Part shown: piece after piece, positions 25,608 through 36,736 of the stretch
Position numbering within the stretch: position 1 is the stretch's first letter
Layout of the letters: every line of letters begins with the position of its first letter
Source of the DNA: Sphingomicrobium aestuariivivum
GTDB taxonomy: Bacteria; Pseudomonadota; Alphaproteobacteria; Sphingomonadales; Sphingomonadaceae
Length of the DNA: 64,000 nucleotides
Direction of reading: 5' to 3'
Assembly: GCF_024721585.1 (NCBI RefSeq)
Contig: NZ_CP102629.1
Coordinates: 1,364,001 to 1,428,000, forward strand
Notes under the pieces: model-generated
The model's database searches: none
The model's input: the letters and a program-made list of their open reading frames with translations, nothing else
What the model was told of the DNA's origin: nothing
Made by a program: the position numbers and the translations under genes

Positions 25608-26969
25608 GTGAGCGACCTGCTCCCCACCATCGCCGCCGAGCTCGCGCTGTTCGCTGCGGTCGGCTTCTTCCTCTTCGCGATCGACGACCTGGCCGTCGAC
25701 CTGCTCTATATCGCGCGCCGCCTGTGGCGCAGCCTGACCGTCTATCGCCGCCATCCGCGCGCCTTCGCCGACCGCCTTCCGCCCGCCAGCGCGGGGTGGA
25801 TGGCCGTGTTCATCCCCGCATGGGACGAAGGCGCGGTGATCGGCGACATGCTGCGCTCCACGCTCGAGCGCTTCGGTACGGGCGACTATCGCCTCTATGT
25901 CGGCCATTATCCCAACGATCCGTGGACCGACGAGGCGATCGCCTCGGTTCCCGACCCGCGCATCCGCGCCGTCTGCCTGCCGCATGCGGGGCCGACCACC
26001 AAGGCCGACTGCCTCAACCATCTCTACCGCGCGATGCAGCGCGACGAGGCGAGCCGCGGCGAGCGCGCCCGCGCCATCGTCCTCCACGACGCCGAGGATG
26101 TCGTTCATCCGCTCGAGCTCGAACTGTTCGCCGCGCTCATCGGTCGCGGCGGCGCGGTCCAGCTGCCGGTGGTGCCGTTGCCCGATCCCGCCAGCCGCTG
26201 GATCGGCGGCCATTATTGCGACGAGTTCGCCGAGGCGCATGGCAAGGAGCTTGTCGTGCGCGAGGCGATCGGCGCCGCCGTGCCGCTCGCCGGCGTCGGC
26301 TGCGCGATCGACCGCGACGCGCTTGGCCGGATCGCCGATGCGCAGGGCGGTCGCCCCTTCGACGCCGACAGCCAGACCGAGGACTACGAGCTCGGCCTCA
26401 AGCTTGGCCAGCTCGGCCATCGCACCCTGTTCGTGCGCATCCCCGCGCAGCCCGGCAGCCCCGCGATGGTCGCCAGCCGTGGCCATTTCCCCGCCACCTT
26501 CGCTGCCGCGGTGCGCCAGAAGGCGCGCTGGATCGGCGGCATCGCTTTCTCGGGCTGGGACCGGCTCGGCTGGCGCGGCGGGGCGGGCGAGCGCTGGATG
26601 CGGCTGCGCGACCGGCGCGGCCCGCTTGCCGCGCTCCTCCTCCTCACCGGCTACGCCGCCTTCATCCTCTACGTCCAGCTCGGGCTCGCGGCGCAGCTCG
26701 GCGCACCCCTCAACTGGGTCCGCGACCCGCTGCTCGAGACATTGCTGCTGGCCAACGCCGTGCTGCTGACGTGGCGCGTGGTCATGCGCGCGGCCTTCAC
26801 CGGCATGACCTACGGGCTGGCCGAGGGTTTGCGCGCCATCCCGCGGCTGGTCGTCGGCAACACCATCGCCATCTTCGCCGCCTGGCGCGCCCTGCGCCTC
26901 CATCTCACCCCCGGCCCCAAGGCCTGGGACAAGACCGACCATGTCTTCCCGAGGGAGTATCGCGCATGA
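25608..26969 (+). CDS. NfrB-like membrane glycosyltransferase (GT2)
   Basis: 453 residues. An N-terminal membrane helix ends in FAIDDLAVDLLYIARRL, typical of NfrB-like proteins. The GT2 core has FIPAWDEGAVI, LHDAEDVVHPLE (DxD-type), TEDYELGLKLG and RQKARWIGG (QxxRW-like), then two C-terminal membrane helices. E. coli NfrB makes a surface glycan used by phage N4 and carries a C-terminal c-di-GMP-binding MshEN domain; this protein ends after the membrane helices and lacks one. The GTG at 25608 was preferred because upstream in-frame sequence is not protein-like. The stop overlaps the next gene (ATGA). Confidence 0.85.
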   Translation: MSDLLPTIAAELALFAAVGFFLFAIDDLAVDLLYIARRLWRSLTVYRRHPRAFADRLPPASAGWMAVFIPAWDEGAVIGDMLRSTLERFGTGDYRLYVGHYPNDPWTDEAIASVPDPRIRAVCLPHAGPTTKADCLNHLYRAMQRDEASRGERARAIVLHDAEDVVHPLELELFAALIGRGGAVQLPVVPLPDPASRWIGGHYCDEFAEAHGKELVVREAIGAAVPLAGVGCAIDRDALGRIADAQGGRPFDADSQTEDYELGLKLGQLGHRTLFVRIPAQPGSPAMVASRGHFPATFAAAVRQKARWIGGIAFSGWDRLGWRGGAGERWMRLRDRRGPLAALLLLTGYAAFILYVQLGLAAQLGAPLNWVRDPLLETLLLANAVLLTWRVVMRAAFTGMTYGLAEGLRAIPRLVVGNTIAIFAAWRALRLHLTPGPKAWDKTDHVFPREYRA

Positions 26970-28153
26970 GCCATGCCACGAGGTTCCTCGGCGTCGTCGT
27001 CGCCGGCTGGGTCGGCTTGCGCGTGGTCGGATCGGGACTGGCGGGCACCGACACGCTCGCCGCGCCCGCCGCCGGGGCCAGCGACATGGCCGCCGCCATC
27101 ACCCCCGCCGCAGACCCCGCGCCCGCGCCTGCGACCTTCGGCACGCGCTTCTCGGCACCGCCCGCCGCCCCGCAACTCCTCCCCGCAGGCGCCATCCTCA
27201 CCCCCTACGGCTACCTCCTTCCCTTCGAAGGCGCCGCCCCGCTGCCCGATGTCGCGCAGGCCCCGCCGGTGCAGCACGTCCACCATTATGAGCGCGTGCC
27301 CATTCCCCTGCCCTATGCGGCCCCCGCGCCGTCGCCCGCATGGTCCCTGCCGCCCGCTTTCCCTTTCCCCGCGCAGCCCGCGCTGGATCCGGCACTGTCG
27401 GCCTTTTCGCTCGGCGACGGCAGCGCGCTCTATTCACAAGCGATCGGCGCCGCCGCCGTCCCCCCGCCGATCCAGCATACCCCCGCCGCGGCAGGCACCG
27501 CGCCCGCCGATGCCCCCTTCGACCGCTGGCAACTGTCGGGCTGGAGTTTCACGCGCGAAGCCTATGCGGAGGATGCCGCCAGCGCGCCGGGGCTCGCCCC
27601 CGGCTCCATGCTCGGCGGCGCCCAGGCGGGCGCGCGCCTCGTCTACAACCACGATGAACGGTTCGGGCTCGGCCTACGCTTTTCCTCGGCGACCGGCAGC
27701 ATCCGCGGCGACGAGGTCGCGCTCGGCATCCGCTACACGCCCTTCCGGGGCCTGCCCCTCGCCCTCACCGCCGAACGGCGCGAGGCGATCGGCGATGGTG
27801 CCGCCGCACGCTCGGCCTTCGCGCTCTTTGCCGAAGGCGGCGTCTGGCAGCGCCCGCTAGGGCTGGGTTTCGCGCTCGACGGCTATGCACAGGCAGGGCT
27901 CGTCGGCCTCGAGGAGCGCGACTGGTTCATCGACGGCGCCCTCACCGCGTCCCGCCCCGTCTTCAAGAACATCCGCATCGGCGCGGGGCTGTGGGGCGCG
28001 GCCCAGCCCGGGCTCGAACGGCTCGACGCCGGGCCGCGCCTGACGCTTCCCGTCTATCGCGGCGTGCGGCTCCATGCCGACTATCGCGCGCAGCTCCTCG
28101 GCAATGCCGCGCCCGGCTCGGGCCCCGCGCTGACGCTCGCCGCCGACCTTTAG
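26966..28153 (+). CDS. NfrA C-terminal-like outer-membrane protein
   Basis: 395 residues. N-terminal signal-like region, then a long Pro/Ala-rich stretch (about residues 30-190), then about 180 residues of alternating short strands (ARLVYNHDERFGLGLRFS, EVALGIRYTPFRGLPLAL, RGVRLHADYRAQLLG) resembling the NfrA_C beta-barrel half. ATG 26966 overlaps the GT2 stop by 4 bases. NfrA exports the NfrB product across the outer membrane in E. coli, so this pair may make and export a surface glycan. The usual NfrA TPR region is not visible; the protein is much shorter than E. coli NfrA. Confidence 0.7.
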   Translation: MSHATRFLGVVVAGWVGLRVVGSGLAGTDTLAAPAAGASDMAAAITPAADPAPAPATFGTRFSAPPAAPQLLPAGAILTPYGYLLPFEGAAPLPDVAQAPPVQHVHHYERVPIPLPYAAPAPSPAWSLPPAFPFPAQPALDPALSAFSLGDGSALYSQAIGAAAVPPPIQHTPAAAGTAPADAPFDRWQLSGWSFTREAYAEDAASAPGLAPGSMLGGAQAGARLVYNHDERFGLGLRFSSATGSIRGDEVALGIRYTPFRGLPLALTAERREAIGDGAAARSAFALFAEGGVWQRPLGLGFALDGYAQAGLVGLEERDWFIDGALTASRPVFKNIRIGAGLWGAAQPGLERLDAGPRLTLPVYRGVRLHADYRAQLLGNAAPGSGPALTLAADL

Positions 28154-28220
28154 GCAAAAAGCGCGGGCGGCCTCCACACAGCGCCTTCATTTCGCCCGCC
28201 GTCGCGGCTAGGCGGGATGC

Positions 28221-29132
28221 GTGGATATCTACCTGCCCGTCGCCGAAATGGCCGTGAACGGCGTCTTCATCGTCGCGCTGGGCCTGCTCGTGGGTATCCT
28301 GTCGGGACTGTTCGGGGTCGGCGGCGGCTTCCTCACCACCCCGCTCCTCATCTTCTACGGCGTGCCGCCCACCGTCGCGGTCGCATCCGCCACCACGCAG
28401 GTCTCGGGCACCAGCGTCTCGGGCGTGCTCGCCCACATGCGGCGCGGCGGGGTCGACTTCCAGATGGGCGGGGTGATGATCGCGGGCGGCGTGCTCGGCA
28501 GCCTCGCGGGCGCCGGCCTGTTCCGCCTCCTCCAGGCGACAGGACAGGTCGATCTGGTCATCGGCTTCCTCTATGTCGCACTGCTCGGCGGGGTCGGCGG
28601 GCTGATGCTGCGCGACGCGCTTGTCGCCCTGAAATGGATCGACCCGCCCGAAAAATCGGGGCCGCCCAAGCGCCACCACCGCGCCATCGCCGCGCTGCCC
28701 TTCCGCTGGCGCTTCTACGCCTCGGGGCTCTACATCAGCCCGATCGCGCCCATGCTCGTCGGCTTTGGCGCGGGCATCCTCACCGTCCTTCTCGGTGTCG
28801 GCGGCGGCTTCATCGTCATCCCCGCGATGATCTACATCCTCGGCATGGCCGCGCGCGTCGTCGTCGGTACCAGCCTCGTCATGATCCTCGCCGTGAGCGC
28901 GGTCACCACCCTCGTCCACGCCCTGACCACGCAGGCGGTCGACATCGTGCTCGCCGCGCTCCTCCTCACGGGCAGCGTGGTCGGTGCCCAATATGGCGCC
29001 GCGGTCGCGAGCAAGGTGAAGCCCGACCTCCTGCGCCTCCTCCTCGCCGTCATGATCCTCCTCGTCGCGCTGCGCATGCTCCTAGGCCTCGCCTGGCGCC
29101 CCGACGAGATTTTCACGATTCAGGTCCTGTGA
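28221..29132 (+). CDS. TauE/SafE family sulfite/organosulfur exporter
   Basis: 303-residue inner-membrane permease with about eight hydrophobic segments. The twin family repeats GILSGLFGVGGGFLTTPLL (about residues 25-43) and AGILTVLLGVGGGFIVIPA (about 178-196) are diagnostic. ASATTQVSGTSVSG follows the first. The GTG start at 28221 fits the first helix. It overlaps the next gene by 4 bases, a conserved pairing with TIGR02186-type proteins. Confidence 0.92.
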   Translation: MDIYLPVAEMAVNGVFIVALGLLVGILSGLFGVGGGFLTTPLLIFYGVPPTVAVASATTQVSGTSVSGVLAHMRRGGVDFQMGGVMIAGGVLGSLAGAGLFRLLQATGQVDLVIGFLYVALLGGVGGLMLRDALVALKWIDPPEKSGPPKRHHRAIAALPFRWRFYASGLYISPIAPMLVGFGAGILTVLLGVGGGFIVIPAMIYILGMAARVVVGTSLVMILAVSAVTTLVHALTTQAVDIVLAALLLTGSVVGAQYGAAVASKVKPDLLRLLLAVMILLVALRMLLGLAWRPDEIFTIQVL

Positions 29133-29899
29133 CGATGCGGCGCCTCTTCCTCCCCCTCCTCGCGTGGTTCGCCCTTTCCGGCGCCGCCGAGCCCGCGCCC
29201 AACCTCGTCCCCGACGTGTCGGCGCGCGAGGTGCAGATCCGGACCAGCTTCAGCGGTGCCCAGCTCCTCCTGTTCGGCGCGATCCTCTATCCCGGCGGCG
29301 AGGCCCCCGAGGAGCCCGCCGAGATCGCGGTCGTGCTGCGCGGTCCCGCCGAGCCGCTGCTCATTCGCCAGAAGAAGAAAATCGCCGGCATCTGGATGAA
29401 TGCCGATTCGCACCGCTTCCGCTCGGTCCCCGGCTTCTATGCCGTCGCCAGCTCGGCCCCCCTCGACACGCTGATCGACGAGCGTACCGCCGCCATCTAC
29501 GAGCTCGGCCTCGAGCATCTCCAATTGTCGCCCGGTCCCGGCGCCGATGCCGCCACCATCCGCGCCTTCGAAGAAGGCCTCGTCGAGCGCCGCACCCGCG
29601 AGGGGCTTTATGCCGACTATCCGGAGGGCGTCGAGATTTCGGACGAGGTGCTCTACCGCGCCCGCATCCCCATCCCCAGCCGCGTGCCGGTCGGCACCTA
29701 TACCGCCGAGACCTTCCTCATCTCGGGCGGGCGGGTCCTTGCCGTCGCCACCCGCGAGATCGAGATCGGCAAGTCGGGATTCGAACGCATGGTCGCGCTC
29801 GCCGCCCAGCGCCGCCCCTTTCTCTACGGCCTCGCCGCCATCGCCGTGTCGCTGTTCCTCGGCTGGTTTGCGGCCTTCGTTTTTTCGCGCCGGAACTGA
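29129..29899 (+). CDS. TIGR02186-type membrane-anchored protein
   Basis: 256 residues: N-terminal signal peptide (LFLPLLAWFALSGAAE), a periplasmic beta-rich body beginning VPDVSAREVQIRTSFSGAQLLLFGAI, and one C-terminal membrane helix (FLYGLAAIAVSLFLGWFAAFVF) followed by a short basic tail. This matches the TIGR02186 family, conserved beside TauE/SafE exporters; function unknown. GTG 29129 overlaps the exporter stop (GTGA); ATG 29135 two codons later is the alternative. Confidence 0.85.
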   Translation: MTMRRLFLPLLAWFALSGAAEPAPNLVPDVSAREVQIRTSFSGAQLLLFGAILYPGGEAPEEPAEIAVVLRGPAEPLLIRQKKKIAGIWMNADSHRFRSVPGFYAVASSAPLDTLIDERTAAIYELGLEHLQLSPGPGADAATIRAFEEGLVERRTREGLYADYPEGVEISDEVLYRARIPIPSRVPVGTYTAETFLISGGRVLAVATREIEIGKSGFERMVALAAQRRPFLYGLAAIAVSLFLGWFAAFVFSRRN

Positions 29900-29990
29900 T
29901 CTTTTGAGGGGCGTGTATAACTCGCCTTTAACTGCTATGGCGTAGAAGCGAAGAAACTTCGCATAGGTTAAGAAAAGGCGGGACGGGGCG

Positions 29991-31679
29991 ATGAGTGAAC
30001 AATCGAACCTCAATGAATTTCTGAGCGAACTCAAAAGCTACGCCGAGGGCGACGGCCCCGGCGGCGCGCATGAGGCACCGCAGGTCGAGCAGGCACCGAT
30101 CGGCCATGTCGCCGAGATCGCCGGCTCCTCCTCGGCGATCCTGATCGACGCCGCGCGGCTCCACGAGCTCGCCGACGAGGAAGATCCCGCGCTGCGCCTG
30201 TCGGGGCAGGTCGGTAGCCAGGTCAAGATGAGCGTCGGCAAGAACTGGCTCATCGCCAACGTGCGCACCATGCGCGCGGGCGAGAGTGGCAAGGTCATTG
30301 CCAACGTCGACTTTCTCGGCGAGGGCAATCGCGAAAGCGACGGGCGCCTGTCGGGCTTCAAGCGCGGTGTGACCCGCTTCCCCATCCCCGGCGCCGAGGT
30401 CTACCCCGTGACCACCCGCGACCTTCGCAGCGTCTTCGCGGCCGACAGCCGCCCGCATATCGAGATCGGCACGGTCTACCCGACCGACGACATCCGCGGC
30501 GCGCTCTATGTCGACCCGATGCTCGGCAAGCACTTCGCCGTCTTGGGTTCGACCGGTACGGGCAAGTCGACCTCGGTGTCGCTCATCCTCCACCGCATCT
30601 GCGATGCCAGCCCCGAGGGCCACATCGTGATGATCGACCCGCACGGCGAATATTCGGCCGCGTTCAAGAACCACGGCGAGATCTTCAACGTCGACAACCT
30701 CCAGCTGCCCTACTGGCTGATGAACTTCGAGGAGCATTGCGAAGTGCTGCTCACCTCGGAGGATTCGGAGCGCCAGCGCGACGAGGACATCCTCGCCAAG
30801 TGCCTTCTGGAAGCGCGCAGCCGCAACAAGATGGCCGACCAGTTCGGCAAGGTCACCGTCGACAGCCCGATCCCCTACCTCCTGACCGATCTCAACCAGA
30901 TCCTCGTCAACGAGATGGGCAAATTGGACCGCGCCGGCGATGCCACCCCCTACAAGCGCATCAAGAACAAGCTCGACGAACTGCGCGCCGACCCGCGCTT
31001 CACCTTCATGTTCTCGGGCATGATGGTGTCCGACACGATGGGCAAGTTCATCGCCAAGATGTTCCGCCTGCCCGCCAACGGCCGCCCCATCTCGATCGTC
31101 GACGTCTCGGGGGTTCCCTCCGAAGTCACCTCGACGGTGGTCTCGGTGCTTGCGCGCATGGTCTTCGACTATGCCATCTGGAGCCGCACCGAGACGCTGC
31201 GCCCCATCCTCCTCGTCTGCGAGGAAGCGCACCGCTACGTCCCCAAGGAAACCGACGTCGGCAAGGGCCAGGCGGTGCGCCGCATCCTCGAGCGTATCGC
31301 CAAGGAAGGCCGTAAGTATGGCGTGTCGCTGGGCCTCATCACCCAGCGCCCGTCCGACTTGGCCGAGGGCGTGTTGTCGCAGTGCGGCACCATCCTCTCC
31401 ATGCGCCTCAACAACGAGCGCGACCAGGACATGGTGCGTGCCGCCATGCCCGAAGGCGCGCGCGGCTTCCTCGACGCCATCCCCGCGCTGCGCAACCGCG
31501 AGGTGATCGTCTGCGGCGAGGGCGTGAACATCCCGATCCGCGTCAGCTTCGACAATCTCGAAGCCGAAAAGCGCCCCGCCTCGTCCGACCCGAGCTTCGC
31601 CGAAATGTGGCGCGACGTCGGCGACGAGGAAGGGATTATTTCGCGCGTCGTGAAGCGTTGGCGTGGCCACGGCAAGTGA
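29991..31679 (+). CDS. HerA-type DUF87 ATPase
   Basis: 562-residue P-loop ATPase of the FtsK-HerA superfamily. The N-terminal HAS-barrel-like part contains GQVGSQVKMSVG. Walker A is GSTGTGKSTSVSLIL (about residues 185-199), MIDPHGEYSAAF follows, and the Walker B-like strand is RPILLVCEEAHRYVPKE. In archaea HerA works with nuclease NurA in DNA end resection, and bacterial HerA proteins also occur in defence systems. Here no NurA or SIR2-type partner lies beside it, so it looks like a solitary housekeeping form. A strong terminator follows. Confidence 0.85.
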   Translation: MSEQSNLNEFLSELKSYAEGDGPGGAHEAPQVEQAPIGHVAEIAGSSSAILIDAARLHELADEEDPALRLSGQVGSQVKMSVGKNWLIANVRTMRAGESGKVIANVDFLGEGNRESDGRLSGFKRGVTRFPIPGAEVYPVTTRDLRSVFAADSRPHIEIGTVYPTDDIRGALYVDPMLGKHFAVLGSTGTGKSTSVSLILHRICDASPEGHIVMIDPHGEYSAAFKNHGEIFNVDNLQLPYWLMNFEEHCEVLLTSEDSERQRDEDILAKCLLEARSRNKMADQFGKVTVDSPIPYLLTDLNQILVNEMGKLDRAGDATPYKRIKNKLDELRADPRFTFMFSGMMVSDTMGKFIAKMFRLPANGRPISIVDVSGVPSEVTSTVVSVLARMVFDYAIWSRTETLRPILLVCEEAHRYVPKETDVGKGQAVRRILERIAKEGRKYGVSLGLITQRPSDLAEGVLSQCGTILSMRLNNERDQDMVRAAMPEGARGFLDAIPALRNREVIVCGEGVNIPIRVSFDNLEAEKRPASSDPSFAEMWRDVGDEEGIISRVVKRWRGHGK

Positions 31680-31753
31680 GTCTGCGGGGAAGGTCCGGGG
31701 GACCTTTCCCGCGCCTCACCACGGATTGGCCTGCTGATCCGGGCATCAGGACG

Positions 31754-31783
31754 AAAAAGCCGGGCTCGATGCCCGGCTTTTTT
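31754..31783. terminator. Bidirectional terminator between herA-like and M23 peptidase genes
   Basis: AAAAAGCCGGGC, loop TCGAT, GCCCGGCTTTTTT: a 12-bp perfect stem with A and T tracts on both sides, so it can serve both convergent genes. Confidence 0.93.
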
Positions 31784-31857
31784 AATGGCCCGAGACCCGC
31801 GCGCGGCAGGACGCTGCCATCCCGCAGCCGGACCGATTCCCAAAGGCGACCTTGTCG

Positions 31858-33183
31858 CTACCCGACCGGCAGTGCCTGATATTCGGCGTAGCGCGCCTTG
31901 AACGCGTCCATCGCCTCGCCGCCCAGCGGCGCGCGCGCCACCAGCTCGACCGAGCGCGGATCGACCGCGCGGCCGCCCTGGTGGACTTCGTAATGGAGGT
32001 GAGGGCCCGTCGACAGGCCGGTCGAGCCGACCGCGCCGACCACATCGCCCTGCCGCACCTGCGTGCCCACCGCGACCGAGAGGCGCGACATGTGGCTGTA
32101 GCTCGTGACCGTGCCATCGGCATGGCGGATGCGGACCTGGTTGCCCGCCCCGCCCGCACGACCCGAGCGGATCACCACGCCATCGGCGGCGGCCTGCACC
32201 GGCGTGCCGTGCGGCGCGGCGAAATCGATACCCTTGTGCATGCGCTTGTAGCGAAGGATCGGGTGGCGGCGCATGCCGAAGCCCGAGGAAATGCGCGCCG
32301 CGACCGGCCAGATCATGCCCTCGGCCTGCGGTTCCAGCCGCGCGGCATCGAGCCAGCGCGCCTCGCCGCCGACCTGCCAGTGCATCAGCGCGACATCCTC
32401 GCCGCGCGACCGCTCGAGCCCCGCATAGAGCAGGCGCCCCGCGCTCGCATTACCGTCGGCGCTCGAACGCCGCTCGATGACGAGGTCGAAGCGGTCGGCG
32501 GGGCCGACCTCGCCAACGTCGATCGCGCTGCTGATCGCCTTGAGATAGTCCTGCGCCGCGCGCGGGGTCACGCCCGCCCCGCGCAGTGCCCAGTAGAGCC
32601 CGTCGCCGACGCGGCCCGAGAGGCGCTGCGGGGTCACCTCGACCCCGATGGCCTCGCGGCGGATGATGAAATTGCCCGCCTCGCGCGTCAGCGAGATCGA
32701 CAGGTCATCGCGCGCGCGCAGCTTCAACGCCTCGAGCGGACGGACGCCGCCGCCCGCCTTGGCACCCAGCCGGATATCGACCCGCGTGCCCGCGGCGATC
32801 GTCATGTCCGCCGACGCCTCGATCGCCTGCGCCGCGACCTCGGCATCGCCGCGCGGCACGCCGGCACGGCGAAGGCTCGCCTCGAGCCCGCCATCCTCCC
32901 CGACCCGCGCGACCAGTTCGCGGAACGCGCGTTCGGGCGCTTTCTCGAGCATGGTCACCTTCTCGCCCGCGACCATGCGCCGTCCCGACAGCGCGCCGCG
33001 CTCGGCGCTCGTCACGCCCGCGGCAGCCAGCTCGGCGGCCATGTCGGGACCGGGCGTCAGCGCGGCATCGTCGGCCATCGCGCCAGACAGGGGCACCGCC
33101 GCGACGAGCGCGAGCGCGGCCATGCCGCCGGCGATCCGCCAGCCGCTACTGCCGCCACCCGTCTGTCTCATGCGATGTCCCAT
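31858..33183 (-). CDS. M23 family metallopeptidase (LytM/peptidoglycan endopeptidase type)
   Basis: 441-residue membrane-anchored or exported peptidase. One N-terminal hydrophobic segment (IAGGMAALALVAAVPLSGAMA). The C-terminal Peptidase_M23 domain has the zinc ligands in HKGIDFAAPHGTPV and GPHLHYEV, with FGMRRHPI before them. The middle (about 100-290) resembles the OapA/LysM-like regions of DD-endopeptidases of the MepM type. ATG 33183 was chosen because AAGGGAG lies about 5 bases before it; a GTG at 33207 gives no better signal. Probably cleaves peptide cross-links in cell-wall growth. Confidence 0.9.
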   Translation of the reverse strand: MGHRMRQTGGGSSGWRIAGGMAALALVAAVPLSGAMADDAALTPGPDMAAELAAAGVTSAERGALSGRRMVAGEKVTMLEKAPERAFRELVARVGEDGGLEASLRRAGVPRGDAEVAAQAIEASADMTIAAGTRVDIRLGAKAGGGVRPLEALKLRARDDLSISLTREAGNFIIRREAIGVEVTPQRLSGRVGDGLYWALRGAGVTPRAAQDYLKAISSAIDVGEVGPADRFDLVIERRSSADGNASAGRLLYAGLERSRGEDVALMHWQVGGEARWLDAARLEPQAEGMIWPVAARISSGFGMRRHPILRYKRMHKGIDFAAPHGTPVQAAADGVVIRSGRAGGAGNQVRIRHADGTVTSYSHMSRLSVAVGTQVRQGDVVGAVGSTGLSTGPHLHYEVHQGGRAVDPRSVELVARAPLGGEAMDAFKARYAEYQALPVG

Positions 33184-33344
33184 CGGCTCCCTTTGCCCGA
33201 GGTTCACGACTCGTGTTCCTGCCCTTTTGCCGCATCATGGTTAAGAAGTGCTGATGGCACCGCCAAGACACGGCCGCCGCATATACGACGAGCCGAGTCC
33301 CAGCCCCCTTGCCTCGGCCTGCCCGCTCGATCATGCTGCATCCC

Positions 33345-35893
<2,549 letters not shown>

Positions 35894-35897
<4 letters not shown>

Positions 35898-36184
35898 ACC
35901 CGACGCTGCGCCTCGACACGCTGCTCTGCCGGCTCCGGCTGGTGAAGACGCGGGGGCGGGCACAGAAGCTGATCGGGGAAGGCCGCGTGCGCATCGACCG
36001 TCGCCGCGTGGAAAAGGTCTCCTGCCCCGTGGCACCGGGACAGGTCATCACCGTGCCCTTGTCGGGCGATGTCCGCGTTCTCGAGATCCTCGACCTGCCC
36101 GTCCGGCGCGGCCCGCCGTCGGAGGCCGAGGCCTGCTATCGCCGCCTCGACGGGACCGGACGCAACGCCCCGCCGGCCTATTGA
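35894..36184 (+). CDS. S4-domain RNA-binding protein (Hsp15/HslR-like), probable CTG start
   Basis: The S4 fold needs the sequence LRLDTLLCRLRLVKTRGRAQKLI and GEGRVRIDRRRVEK. Starting at the first ATG/GTG/TTG in frame (GTG 35942) would cut off the first helix. No ATG, GTG or TTG exists between the upstream stop in this frame and 35942. The best full-length start is CTG 35894, which overlaps the helicase stop in a 4-base CTGA, as expected for reinitiation. That gives 96 residues. Hsp15 binds stalled 50S subunits carrying peptidyl-tRNA; role here inferred from the family. Confidence 0.75.
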
Positions 36185-36287
36185 TGAAAATGCGAACCAC
36201 TCGCATCAGTCGTTCCACCGTTGACGCCCGCCCCCGCCCTTGCTTAGCGAGGGGCCAACAAGACTTTCACCATAGGGAAACCGCCCC

Positions 36288-36626
36288 ATGACCTATCTCG
36301 TCACCGACGCCTGCATCCGCTGCAAATATACCGACTGTGTCGAGGTCTGCCCCGTCGACTGCTTCTACGAGGGCGAGAACATGCTGGTGATCAACCCCAA
36401 CGAGTGCATCGACTGCGGCGTGTGCGAACCCGAATGCCCCGCCGAGGCGATCCTGCCCGATACCGAGCCCGACACCGAGAAGTGGCTCGAGATCAACTCG
36501 AAGTTCAGCGCCGAATGGCCCAACCTCACCACCAAGAAGGACGAGTTCCCCGACGCCGACAAGCACAAGGGCGAGGAGGGCAAGTTCGAGAAATATTTCT
36601 CGCCCGAGGCCGGCGAAGGCGACTGA
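36288..36626 (+). CDS. fdxA: Ferredoxin FdxA (7Fe/8Fe type)
   Basis: 112-residue cytosolic ferredoxin. Cysteines at 9, 12, 17 and 21 ([14 protein letters not shown]) and at 40, 43, 46 and 50 ([12 protein letters not shown]) bind the two clusters; a further Cys at 25 is typical of the 3Fe-4S/4Fe-4S FdxA form. The C-terminal acidic extension ([13 protein letters not shown]) is also diagnostic of FdxA. Followed by a strong terminator. Confidence 0.95.
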   Translation: MTYLVTDACIRCKYTDCVEVCPVDCFYEGENMLVINPNECIDCGVCEPECPAEAILPDTEPDTEKWLEINSKFSAEWPNLTTKKDEFPDADKHKGEEGKFEKYFSPEAGEGD

Positions 36627-36654
36627 GCCTTCGTCCCTTCACGGTTATGATCGA

Positions 36655-36678
36655 GGCGGCCCCCGTGGCCGCCTTTTT
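36655..36678 (+). terminator. fdxA terminator
   Basis: GGCGGCC, loop CCCGT, GGCCGCC, then TTTTT: a perfect 7-bp G+C stem with a T5 tail, 28 bases after the fdxA stop. Confidence 0.93.
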
Positions 36679-36736
36679 CATGCCCGGAAAAGCGCCGTTA
36701 ACCGCGCTTTGACGCTTTGCTCGTTAAACCTGCGTC

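Noticed and set aside
36698-36712. CtrA-like TTAA-N7-TTGA before the DUF4261-like gene
   Set aside because: One mismatch from consensus, single copy, and beside a gene without known cell-cycle link; likely chance.
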